Positions 53,337 through 61,817 of a stretch of 64,000 nucleotides of DNA are shown piece after piece. The notes under the pieces are model-generated. The model saw nothing but the letters and a program-made list of their open reading frames with translations, did not search any database and was not told the origin of the DNA. Position 1 is the first letter of the stretch; each line of letters starts with the position of its first letter. The position numbers were made by a program, and so were the translations under genes. Origin of the DNA: UTCFX2 sp002050125 (lineage in GTDB: Bacteria > Chloroflexota > Anaerolineae > Anaerolineales > UBA4823); the NCBI GenBank assembly GCA_027494035.1, contig JAOSJQ010000001.1:3224001-3288000 (forward strand). The letters run 5' to 3'.

Positions 53337-55625
53337 TTAGAACATCGCCTCCATTACTAACGCAGGATGATTGTGTTCCTCAAGGAAAACCATCAAATCT
53401 TCTACGGTTGCCGCGCTTCTTTCGTCAGCGATCTTTTCGATCAGATCTGGATCGCCTTCGCGGATTGCGACAGCTTTAAACTCCTCCGCCATCGTTTCTT
53501 TCAGATTACTGCTCATCCAGACCACGCGTTTGAAGCCTCCGTCGGCAGAGATGAACTTGGGGCTAACGAGATAGAATTTCCCTACCCCCATCACACCCGG
53601 AGTCTGCAAACCGCCGCCGGCAATCCCTGCCAGGGTGCTGAACGTCATTCCTGCTGGCGTCATGCTGGTATCTTCACGGCTCACCACCATGACACCGTTT
53701 ACCTCGGGGATCAGCATCACGATGCATTCAAAACACCCGCAAGCCGTCATCGGGTTTTCCATAATCGAATACATCGCGACTTCCTGAACCTGACCATGCG
53801 AACCAACCTTGGCATAATCGTTGGTGCCCGTCCAGTATCCCTTGATGGGGTCAATCAGTTTGCCGAGTTTGATCGGCTGGTTTGGTCCAGTAGGATTGAT
53901 GCTAAATGAGGCTTTGCAGTCCAGCCAGTTATATGCGCCGCACAACCCAAGCCGCTCAGGGCTGACTACGCACACGTGGTCGGGCGCAAAAGACTGGCAC
54001 AAAGTGCACGAGTAGAACTCTTCGACCTTGTTGTCAGTCAGATCTGCCAACCGCTTATTCCGGAAATCGAAAGCCTCGCGCGCGACTGCCAGCCACTCCT
54101 GAATCTTCTCCGGAACAGTAAAGATTGTGACCTGCACTTTATCTACAATCGCGCCGAAATCAGTTTTAAAACGAGCGTGCAGGATTTTCCCGAAATGTTC
54201 CAGGTTGAAGCCTTTTTCGGCGGCTGCGTTCGAAACTCGAATCCAGGCAATATCGCGTTGCCCGATGTGTTGAATGCCCGACGCGCCATTGATGAAATAG
54301 TGGATCTGGCGTTCGAGTACCGGTTCGAAATCCGTCTGCATTTGCCGCCCCGCCACTTGGACGACGATCCCCAGATCCATGCTGCCTTGGGAGGCTACCT
54401 GCTCAAATCCAGGACCAACGATTTCCACTTTTCCATCGACCACTTCATCCAGCGGGACCATCTGGAGATATTCAAAGCACCGCGAATGCTTTCCGCCAAA
54501 CTCGATCCGCATATCGGCTTTGCGCACCACTTCGCCCTCGAATGCGGACCCATAAGGAACCGGCACCGGCACATCGGCAATCTTGACTTTTACACCACGC
54601 ACCTCGATACATTTCTGCACGAGCCGCTCCGCGCGTTCGAAATCGTCGTTGCCTTCGATTTCGTTGAAGGGCATGCTCACAACGTGCTCATACTTAGTGA
54701 TGCCCGTTGGCAAAATCTCCGGGATAACCGTATCGGCAATAACCGGGAAGCCAAAGTTGATCGCGCCGGCTGCGGCAGCGTATTTCAAGTCGTCCACCTC
54801 ACCTAAAGCGAGCACGAAAGCGAACACCCGCTCACGGTTGTACAGCAGAATATCGCGCGCCTGCCCGCCTTTCATCCCGCCGAAGGTCAACGCCGAACGA
54901 ACTGCAAACCCCAAAGCGTAGATCGCGCTCAGGGTGTCTCGTCCAAAGGGAACCGTGTAAGTATCATAACCCAATTCCACTCCCTCTTCGACCAGTTGAT
55001 CGATAATGCTCCGACCGTTGACATTGCCGCACAGGAATGTGAGGATATTGCGCTTCTGGAGTTCACGGACAATCTTGACCGCCACTTCATTCGATTTCGC
55101 TGCTCCAACAATTGCCGCAAAACCGGGCATACGCCCATCCACCAATTGAATACCCCAGGAACGAAGCTGGATATCATCAATGGGTCCGTTAAGATGGTTT
55201 TCCAAACCCTTTTCGCCCGTGGAGCCATTCGCGCCAAAAAATGCTGTGCCCCCTGCAAGCTGAAAGCCGGGGAACGGTTCGGGTTGCAAACCATATACAT
55301 AACGAATTGCTTCGATTGCCTCGGCGGCGAGCAAAGTCGCCATCCCTGCATCTAAAGTTTCGCCAAGATAGGGCGTCCAGCGTCTGCTTGACGGGACCGG
55401 ATGAAGCAATTTGCGGGCGTGTTCGAGTACATCATTTAGTTGTCCTAGGGTCTCAACTTCCAATCCCATCATTCCCAGGGTCAAGGGGAGATAATAAGCG
55501 GTATTTGGAAATTCGACCTTGGCATCTGGTCCCTTTTCATTCAGCGCCTTCTGGAGCATAAATTCAGCTTCGGTGACCAGAGCGTTCGATCCACGGATCG
55601 CGCGCGTAGCAATGTATTTTGACAT
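53337..55625 (-). CDS. acsB: Acetyl-CoA synthase (bacterial type)
   Basis: This 762-residue enzyme joins methyl, CO and CoA. All six A-cluster cysteines are present: Cys540, 543, 552, 562, 629 and 631, a constant offset of 34 from Moorella numbers 506, 509, 518, 528, 595 and 597, with the CGC motif at the end that holds nickel. The N-terminal CODH-binding domain, absent from archaeal CdhC, is present. A strong AAAGGAG site precedes the ATG. It lies 27 bases after the CODH gene. Confidence 0.97.
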   Translation of the reverse strand: MSKYIATRAIRGSNALVTEAEFMLQKALNEKGPDAKVEFPNTAYYLPLTLGMMGLEVETLGQLNDVLEHARKLLHPVPSSRRWTPYLGETLDAGMATLLAAEAIEAIRYVYGLQPEPFPGFQLAGGTAFFGANGSTGEKGLENHLNGPIDDIQLRSWGIQLVDGRMPGFAAIVGAAKSNEVAVKIVRELQKRNILTFLCGNVNGRSIIDQLVEEGVELGYDTYTVPFGRDTLSAIYALGFAVRSALTFGGMKGGQARDILLYNRERVFAFVLALGEVDDLKYAAAAGAINFGFPVIADTVIPEILPTGITKYEHVVSMPFNEIEGNDDFERAERLVQKCIEVRGVKVKIADVPVPVPYGSAFEGEVVRKADMRIEFGGKHSRCFEYLQMVPLDEVVDGKVEIVGPGFEQVASQGSMDLGIVVQVAGRQMQTDFEPVLERQIHYFINGASGIQHIGQRDIAWIRVSNAAAEKGFNLEHFGKILHARFKTDFGAIVDKVQVTIFTVPEKIQEWLAVAREAFDFRNKRLADLTDNKVEEFYSCTLCQSFAPDHVCVVSPERLGLCGAYNWLDCKASFSINPTGPNQPIKLGKLIDPIKGYWTGTNDYAKVGSHGQVQEVAMYSIMENPMTACGCFECIVMLIPEVNGVMVVSREDTSMTPAGMTFSTLAGIAGGGLQTPGVMGVGKFYLVSPKFISADGGFKRVVWMSSNLKETMAEEFKAVAIREGDPDLIEKIADERSAATVEDLMVFLEEHNHPALVMEAMF

Positions 55626-55652
55626 AGCAGATTCTCCTTTATCGCGGGCTGC

Positions 55653-57668
55653 TCAATCCGCAGCAACTCCATAAAGCGCCTGACGCTGCTCTTCCACCGG
55701 CATTTGCTCTAACTCGAGCATCCGCCTGTCACCGCTGCGACCGAACCGGGCAGGGTCGTACTCGGGTAAACCTAACGCAACCCGCTTTTTATCGATGTGC
55801 TCCAGCGTCTTCTGGATCATTTCGTCTGGATCAGGAATAAACTCCATTTTTCCACCATAAAGTTTTTCCCAACCCTCGCTGATGTAATTGATGACAATGT
55901 CGCTGTCTGCCACTCGATCGGGCATACCGCTGATTGGTGAAGAGCCGCCAAAAATCACATAAGCGCCCGATGCAACACAGTAGGTGCCGATCGAAAGAGC
56001 CTTCTCACTCATCCATTCCGGCGCCAGCCCGACTGCCGGCACCTGGTCGATGTCGTCTCCCAGCCCGCCTTCTTCAACCATCTGGGTCAGCACGGTGAGA
56101 ATGCGCGTATTGTCGACGCAAGAACCCATGTGCAGCACCGGCGGGATGCCGACGGTCTCGCAGATCTCACGCAAGCCCGGACCAACTTTATCAAGACCTG
56201 CTTCCCCCAAGAGTAAGCCGACCTTAGCGCTCGCAATCGCGCCGCAGCCAGTCTCCACAACCAGGACATCTTGTTTGAGCAGTTCCTCCGTCACATACGT
56301 GTGCAGAAAATCCTGCTTGCTGCGCGGGTTATTGCAGCCAACGATCGCAGCCACACCGCGTATGCGCCCCGACATGATCGCATCATTGAGCGGTCGGAAC
56401 GAAGCTCGGTACGAGCCGCCAAGCATGTAATTGATATATTCATGTGAAAAGCCAGGGACCAAATCCTCACGAATCTGAGGGATATGGGTTTGTCCCCGGT
56501 TCTGATAATTGTCGATCGCAACTTTGAGGATTTCCTTGGCAATCGTCAGCGCTTTATGTTCGTCAAATTGAATATGCGTGGCGCCCTTGAGGCGGACCTT
56601 TGGAGAGGTGGTGATGATCTTCGTATGAAAATTCGAGGACAGGTTAACGAGCGCTTGCATGATGCACTGCACATCTACGATCATCGCCTCGACCGCTCCG
56701 GTCAAGATAGCCAGCTCCTGATGAAGGAAGTTGCCCGCGGCAGGAATGCCCTGGCGCATCAGGATTTCATTGGCTGTGCAACAAATTCCAGATAGATTAA
56801 TACCCTGCGCGCCCGCTTGCCTGGCATATTCGATGATTTCCGGATCTTGAGAAGCCGCGACGATCATTTCGCTCAGGGTTGGCTCGTGTCCATGAACAAC
56901 CACATTCACCATGTCGTCTTTTAGCACGCCCAGGTTAGCCTGTCCTAAAACCGGCGCGGGCGTGCCAAACAGAATATCCGATACATCTGTCGCGATCAGG
57001 CTGCCGCCCCAGCCATCGGATAGCGCAGTGCGAATTGCATGTACCAGGATGTGTTCCGGGTCTTGGTCGTCACCGACATGGGTGCGATGGAGCGCCTCGA
57101 CCACTTCCCGGTCAATGCCGCGCGGCATGACGTTGCGTTCTTCCCACAATTTCTGCCTTTTTTCGGGCGCGCGCTTGGTGACGACGATCCGGCCTCTTTG
57201 TTGACCAAATTGAGCAATGTAAAGGTCGGCAAGTTCGTCAGCAATTTCAGTCGGCGAGCGCCCTTCAATTGCGATCCCATTTTCTTTTGCCACCGTGCGC
57301 AGCTTAGCAACATCCCGGATGATATAGCCTTCAGCTTCTCCATTGGCAACTGCCTTTAATGTGAAAGCCATATCTCGTCCGTGATCTGAATGGGCTGCTG
57401 CGCCCCCAGCGATTGAACGGATAAAATTGCGCGCCTGAATGGTATCGAGGGTTGCGCCGCATACCCCTGTCTGACCCTCCTTCGTCAGGCGGCAGGGACC
57501 CATAGAGCAGATTTTACAGCACATACCTGCACCGCCGATGTTGCACGGCGCCATTTCATCCGCCCGGCTGAACGCCGTTCCTATGCCCAACTCATCAGCG
57601 CGAATCAGCATCTGCTGGGCAGCGGGATCGGTTGTTTGTTCTTCGTAAGTCCGTTTCGTTTTTGCCAT
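55653..57668 (-). CDS. cooS: Carbon monoxide dehydrogenase catalytic subunit
   Basis: This 671-residue Ni-Fe-S enzyme has the N-terminal cluster-binding CCKICSMGPC and GVCGA, the C-cluster ligand His in VVHGHEP, and Cys in SGICCTANE, VGCNN, ETGCGAIASAK and MGSCVDN. It interconverts CO2 and CO and forms the CODH/ACS complex with AcsB. The order CODH-ACS is the typical one. No cooC nickel chaperone gene is beside it. Confidence 0.97.
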   Translation of the reverse strand: MAKTKRTYEEQTTDPAAQQMLIRADELGIGTAFSRADEMAPCNIGGAGMCCKICSMGPCRLTKEGQTGVCGATLDTIQARNFIRSIAGGAAAHSDHGRDMAFTLKAVANGEAEGYIIRDVAKLRTVAKENGIAIEGRSPTEIADELADLYIAQFGQQRGRIVVTKRAPEKRQKLWEERNVMPRGIDREVVEALHRTHVGDDQDPEHILVHAIRTALSDGWGGSLIATDVSDILFGTPAPVLGQANLGVLKDDMVNVVVHGHEPTLSEMIVAASQDPEIIEYARQAGAQGINLSGICCTANEILMRQGIPAAGNFLHQELAILTGAVEAMIVDVQCIMQALVNLSSNFHTKIITTSPKVRLKGATHIQFDEHKALTIAKEILKVAIDNYQNRGQTHIPQIREDLVPGFSHEYINYMLGGSYRASFRPLNDAIMSGRIRGVAAIVGCNNPRSKQDFLHTYVTEELLKQDVLVVETGCGAIASAKVGLLLGEAGLDKVGPGLREICETVGIPPVLHMGSCVDNTRILTVLTQMVEEGGLGDDIDQVPAVGLAPEWMSEKALSIGTYCVASGAYVIFGGSSPISGMPDRVADSDIVINYISEGWEKLYGGKMEFIPDPDEMIQKTLEHIDKKRVALGLPEYDPARFGRSGDRRMLELEQMPVEEQRQALYGVAAD

Positions 57669-57672
57669 TTTT

Positions 57673-58071
57673 TTAATCCTCCATCTTGCTCTTAATCACA
57701 CCAAAACCAGGGCAATTCCACAAAGGTTTACCAGAATAATTTACTCGCTGAGCAAAGCTGACAACCTGGCGGCTGGTCTCAAACACTTCGGTATGACGGA
57801 AGTAGGTTAATGCTCGATCGCCATTCTCCGTCGCTGGTATCCCTGTTTCTGCTGGAGCCGACCATTCGCTCAGGTATCCTGCTTCATCCAGAACTTGCGC
57901 GAGCTTTTCTTCCGAAGTCGCTTCTGGGTCAAAGGTGACCTCCACGATCCGAAAAGCGCTGCTGGCGTACACATTATCCACGCCAGAGATATCGGACAGG
58001 AGCCGCCGGACTTCTAATACATGGTGATCACCAAAAAGGACGGGGGTATTGAATGTGACAGTTCTATTCAT
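57673..58071 (-). CDS. HMA-like domain protein at the head of the acs operon
   Basis: This 132-residue protein begins with a ferredoxin-like beta-alpha-beta pattern of the heavy-metal-associated fold (HHVLEVRRLLSDISGVDNV, then IVEVTFDPEATSEEKL), but without the usual CxxC metal site. The C-terminal half (about 75-132) has one Cys in WNCPGFGV and is not recognised. The ATG at 58071 has GGAAGGAAG upstream. Its stop is four bases before the CODH start, so it is tightly coupled. It may bind the CODH or handle a metal or ligand, which is inference from position. Confidence 0.8.
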   Translation of the reverse strand: MNRTVTFNTPVLFGDHHVLEVRRLLSDISGVDNVYASSAFRIVEVTFDPEATSEEKLAQVLDEAGYLSEWSAPAETGIPATENGDRALTYFRHTEVFETSRQVVSFAQRVNYSGKPLWNCPGFGVIKSKMED

Positions 58072-58123
58072 CGATAGCTTCCTTCCTTTGAGCACGGTTG
58101 ATTTACGGATTGTTGATAAAGAA

Positions 58124-58167
58124 AACGCCTGACAAAATGAGTAGAATGCACTACTCTGCCAGGCGTT
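58124..58167 (-). promoter_or_regulatory. Terminator-like hairpin in the acs operon leader
   Basis: Outer arms AACGCCTG/CAGGCGTT and inner arms GAGTAG/CTACTC form a long interrupted hairpin. On the minus strand it is followed by TTTTCTTT. It lies between the predicted promoter at 58240-58268 and the first gene, so it could act as an attenuator. I do not recognise a known riboswitch. Confidence 0.55.
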
Positions 58168-58239
58168 CTAGAGCCACATAAAAACACATCGCGGATATTC
58201 TGCACACCGGTCACCATCATCGCAAGTTTTTCACCAACG

Positions 58240-58268
58240 ACTATAACAAATCCCCCTATGAGTGACAA
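58240..58268 (-). promoter_or_regulatory. acs operon promoter
   Basis: On the minus strand a -35 box TTGTCA (58263-58268) and a -10 box TATAGT (58240-58245) are 17 bases apart. The leader to the first gene would be about 165 bases. A small inverted repeat TAGGA-N5-TCCTA at 58292-58306 lies upstream and could bind a regulator. Confidence 0.65.
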
Positions 58269-58328
58269 GTGACAAATATTACATATTTTGTTAGGATTTT
58301 TTCCTAGTGGCGAAGAAACTGAAGCTGT

Positions 58329-58358
58329 GAGCTAGCCCAATCAAAGCGGCTAGCGCTC
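58329..58358 (-). terminator. Hairpin after the second RACo-type gene
   Basis: GAGCTAGCC pairs with the GGCTAGC...CTC region around a ten-base loop, 26 bases after the stop at 58385. There is no T run, so termination is uncertain. Confidence 0.35.
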
Positions 58359-58384
58359 GAGTCTCCCCTCACAAAGGAACAAAC

Positions 58385-59986
58385 TCATTTCGTTTTGGGA
58401 ATGTTGATCTCGAGAGTCTCGGGCGTGAGCGACATCGCTCCAACATAGCGGGACATAAAACTCGGGTCAGAATCCAGATCCACCTGCTCGGCTTTTTGGG
58501 CAATCTCTTCACCCAAAGCAAAACCCTCATCAGTGAGAAACATCGCCGCGCCGAGACCAGCTCCATTCGCAATCGTCTCGACTCTTTCAACCGGAACAGG
58601 CGGGATCAAACCCAGGTCAATTGCAGATTGCACATCAATTTGACCGCCAAACGAACCGGTAAGAATTACGCGCTCCAGGTCGGCGGAGGTGAGCGACAGT
58701 TGCGCCATCAATATTTCCATCGCCGCCCGAATTGCGCCTTTGGCTTTTTGCAGTTCACGCACATCCCATTGTGTCAGCCCAAGTTGTCCATCATCGGTCA
58801 ATACGACGCGGCGCGTGTTGTGGCGGTCCACTCCAATTCGATCTTTCAGCCGCGGCGGATCCGTCAGTATCCGTCCACTCGGTTCGATCACGCCCGCCTG
58901 GCGCAAAGCATGTACCAGGCTGAGCAGCCCCGATCCGGTCAAGCCAATGGGAGCCGCATCCGCGATCGTCCGATATTTCAAAGTACCGTCCAGGACTTCC
59001 GCCGCGACGATTGCGCCGTCCACCGCGCGTGATCCGCAAGAGATAAGCACGCCTTCAAATGCCGGGCCAGCCGCGGTTGAAGCAGTCAAAATCCGTTTTC
59101 CGTCGGTTACCAGCACCTCTCCGTTGGTTCCCATATCAATCGCCGCCATCGGACCCGGCGCATGGTCGAACCCAAAGTAAGCCAGGCAAGCCAGAGCGTC
59201 AGACCCGACAAACCCGCCGATCAGCGGCGGCAGCATCACCTTGGCTCTCTCGGGAAAAATGCCGCCCATCAACTCGTTGACATCGCGTCTGGCGGATTTA
59301 TCTACGGGCTGAAACGGGCGAACAGCCAGCCGATCAACCGGCAATCCGGTGAGCAGATGGTGCATCGCCACATTACTCACAATCGTCACGCGCTCCACGC
59401 GGGCAAAGATTTTCGAGGACAATTTTAACGAATCAACCGCTTGGTTGATCGATGCCAGCGCCAGACGGCGAAGCCGATCCGCGCTTTCCGGATCGCGCAG
59501 CGCGGCTGCCAGACGAGAAATTACATCCGCCCCAAACACGGTTTGCTGGTTCAAGCCCGCTCCGCCGGCGCAAACTTCTCCGTTATCGAGCATGGTTAAG
59601 AATGCAGCCACGGTCGTAGAACCCAGGTCGATCGCCAATCCCAATGGCGCGTCCGCCCACTTATAGCGATTGCTGGAGCGAAATATTTTGTTTGAATACA
59701 CCACGATCGGCGCGAGCATTACTTTGGCATCGTCCTGGATGCGTGCCCGGCACGCCAATCGGTTGTTGATCTTCAATTCGCCTTCAGTAAGGAATTCGAG
59801 CTCTATCTCATCTGGCGGCGTAATCCCCGTTTCAACCAGCACCTTGCACTTTCCGCACGTTCCTCTTCCGGCGCACGGTTGCTCGAGCGGGAGACCGGTT
59901 TTTGCAATTACATCGCCCAGCAGGCTGCCCTTCTCCGCATCTACCTTTACAACTTCTTCTCCATAAATTACAGTGACTTCTGGCAT
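58385..59986 (-). CDS. Corrinoid-activating [2Fe-2S]/ASKHA ATPase (RACo type), copy 2
   Basis: This 533-residue protein has an N-terminal ferredoxin domain with CAGRGTCGKC and a Cys at about 75 (LACRAR), followed by the ASKHA domain (AIDLGSTTVAAFL, IDMGTNGEVLVT, TGSFGGQIDVQSA). It is about 110 residues shorter than copy 1 and lies just outside the acs transcript, with its own AAGGA site. It may reactivate another corrinoid protein such as a methyltransferase. Alternatively it serves the same CoFeSP under other conditions. Confidence 0.9.
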   Translation of the reverse strand: MPEVTVIYGEEVVKVDAEKGSLLGDVIAKTGLPLEQPCAGRGTCGKCKVLVETGITPPDEIELEFLTEGELKINNRLACRARIQDDAKVMLAPIVVYSNKIFRSSNRYKWADAPLGLAIDLGSTTVAAFLTMLDNGEVCAGGAGLNQQTVFGADVISRLAAALRDPESADRLRRLALASINQAVDSLKLSSKIFARVERVTIVSNVAMHHLLTGLPVDRLAVRPFQPVDKSARRDVNELMGGIFPERAKVMLPPLIGGFVGSDALACLAYFGFDHAPGPMAAIDMGTNGEVLVTDGKRILTASTAAGPAFEGVLISCGSRAVDGAIVAAEVLDGTLKYRTIADAAPIGLTGSGLLSLVHALRQAGVIEPSGRILTDPPRLKDRIGVDRHNTRRVVLTDDGQLGLTQWDVRELQKAKGAIRAAMEILMAQLSLTSADLERVILTGSFGGQIDVQSAIDLGLIPPVPVERVETIANGAGLGAAMFLTDEGFALGEEIAQKAEQVDLDSDPSFMSRYVGAMSLTPETLEINIPKTK

Positions 59987-60167
59987 GATGTCTCAGATCC
60001 TTATAAACTCCTAGTGCGTCAACTTTTATCCGTTTGGGAATTACCAATAAACAGGCTAAACGCGCCTGACCAACGCATTAAAGCCCAGTTTCCTTCACAA
60101 GCTGCTTATCGGGTATTCCGGAAAGAATCGCCTAACTTGTTACACGGCTGTGCGCTGATAAAAAAAA

Positions 60168-60240
60168 TGGCGAGGGTGGGACTTGAACCCACGACCCGTG
60201 AATTATGGGCTCACTGCTCTGCCAACTGAGCTACCTCGCC
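60168..60240 (-). tRNA. tRNA-Met (CAU), elongator type
   Basis: The 73-base gene folds into a full cloverleaf: acceptor GGCGAGG/CCTCGCC, D arm GCTC/GAGC, anticodon stem GTGAG/TTCAC with loop CCCATAA, five-base variable loop, and T arm GTGGG/CCCAC with TTCAAGT. The anticodon is CAU. The first acceptor pair is G-C, so it is not an initiator, whose first pair is usually mismatched. Position 33 is C instead of the near-universal U. A Lys2-modified tRNA-Ile with CAU is the alternative. CCA is not encoded, and seven T follow the 3' end. Confidence 0.93.
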
Positions 60241-60322
60241 AGAACGAGCGGCGAAATGTTACTACGCTTAGATGGTTTTGTCAACAATCCTTAACACTGT
60301 GCGCCGGTATTGGCAAATTGAT

Positions 60323-61816
60323 TCATAATTGATGGGCGATATCCTTGGTTCTTTCATAAAGCTCTAGAAAATTGGGGTACAAACGTTGATAGACTTCTTG
60401 GTTAGCCGGAATGGGCGAAACGGTAATCCCAGGCTTCACCCATTGCGATAGATCCGGTTTTTTCAACATCCCGACCGCGAGACCTGCCAGGAAGGCGTCT
60501 CCATAGCTGGCGCCGATGGTTTGTTCCGGCACCATCTGCTCAACCCCCGCCGCGTCCGAGACGATTTGCAGCCAGGTTTTACTCTTTGTGCCGCCTCCTA
60601 CCGCAACCACCCGCGCTACTTTTGCATTGATTGATTCAAACGTCTCCAGATTATGCCGAATTCCATAGGCTACGCCCTCCAAAATGGCGCGATATAAATG
60701 CGCGCGCGTGTGCGCTAATGTCAATCCGGCAATCACCCCTTTCGCTTTCGGATCATTGATTGGCGTCCGCTCTCCGCTGAAGTAGGGAAGCAGAATTAAA
60801 CCGCCCGCGCCAGGCTCTATTCGTTCCGCTTCGGAGAAAAGCGTGGCATAAGCCAGATCTTCAGACAGCTCTCGCGTAAATTCATCGCGAAACCAGCGCG
60901 TGAGCGAGCCAGTAGTCGCCATCCCGGCTGCCAGGCAGTATTGACGGGGGAAAGCTCCAGCCACCGTCCACATGCGCCGATCATGGATGGGTTCATTCAT
61001 CACAAGGATGAAGAATGTGGTGCTCCCATACATAATCATCAGATCCCCGGGCTCGACCACCCCAACGCTAACCGCTTCGCTCAGAGCGTCCACCGCGCCA
61101 ACTGCCACGGGCGTGCCTGGTTTTAATCCGGTAGCCTCAGCGCCTGCTTGGTTGACAACGCCGGCTAGCTCATCACTCCACTTCAGTTCGGGAAGTTTGC
61201 GTGTTTCGATAATCTCGGCGGAATACCGATCAGACCATTCAAGGCGGCGAATGTCGATCAAGGGCATAAAGTGACTGGCGGTATGCCGGTCAATCACTTT
61301 CTCTCCAGTAAGCCGGTAGATCAAATAGCTGCTGGCGGTTGTGATGTGATCAACTTTTTTCCAGAGTTCTGGCTCGTGGTTCTTCATCCACAGGATTTTG
61401 GGCCCAATCGACTGGCTGGTGAGCGCCATACCGCTGAAATCAAAAATCTCCGCTTCGCCCAGCTTTTGATTCAGATAATCGATCTCTGCGGCTGCCCGCG
61501 TATCAACGCCGTAGAGGATGCCGGGGCGTAACGGTTTCCCATTGGCGTCCAACGGCAACATGCAAGGACCAATCGCGCTGAGCGCTACAGCCGCGACGTC
61601 ATCGCCTCGATATGGCGCGCCGTCCAGAAGTTTATGGCATAACTTGGTCACATCTGCCCACCAGATGGCGTCTGCGTCCTGTTCCGCCCACCCCGGATGG
61701 GGAATATCGATTGTATGATCCACAACTTCGGACCGCAACACATTGCCATCGGGTTGGACCAAAACCCCTTTACTGCTGTAGGTGCCTACATCAATCCCAA
61801 GCAACAATTCAGCCAT
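60323..61816 (-). CDS. FGGY family sugar kinase (xylulokinase/fuculokinase-like)
   Basis: This 497-residue ATP-dependent kinase begins MAELLLGIDVGTYSSKG, the phosphate-1 motif of FGGY kinases, and has PHPGWAEQD, LLPYFSGERTPINDP and VGGGTKSKTWLQ, the adenosine motif. The ATG at 61816 follows GGGGTGAG and the upstream isomerase stop by one base, so the two are coupled. The sugar is not certain. A ketose made by the isomerase is likely. Confidence 0.9.
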   Translation of the reverse strand: MAELLLGIDVGTYSSKGVLVQPDGNVLRSEVVDHTIDIPHPGWAEQDADAIWWADVTKLCHKLLDGAPYRGDDVAAVALSAIGPCMLPLDANGKPLRPGILYGVDTRAAAEIDYLNQKLGEAEIFDFSGMALTSQSIGPKILWMKNHEPELWKKVDHITTASSYLIYRLTGEKVIDRHTASHFMPLIDIRRLEWSDRYSAEIIETRKLPELKWSDELAGVVNQAGAEATGLKPGTPVAVGAVDALSEAVSVGVVEPGDLMIMYGSTTFFILVMNEPIHDRRMWTVAGAFPRQYCLAAGMATTGSLTRWFRDEFTRELSEDLAYATLFSEAERIEPGAGGLILLPYFSGERTPINDPKAKGVIAGLTLAHTRAHLYRAILEGVAYGIRHNLETFESINAKVARVVAVGGGTKSKTWLQIVSDAAGVEQMVPEQTIGASYGDAFLAGLAVGMLKKPDLSQWVKPGITVSPIPANQEVYQRLYPNFLELYERTKDIAHQL

Positions 61817-61817
61817 C

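Noticed and set aside
53976..54806. 276-codon plus-strand open frame
   Set aside because: It is antisense to acsB, which has all catalytic residues.
58096..58240. Possible cobalamin, fluoride or THF riboswitch in the acs leader
   Set aside because: I could not match the conserved cores of these classes by eye. Only the terminator-like hairpin is supported.
58068..58268. 66-codon minus-strand frame in the acs leader
   Set aside because: It begins inside the predicted promoter, has no ribosome site and lacks any recognisable motif.
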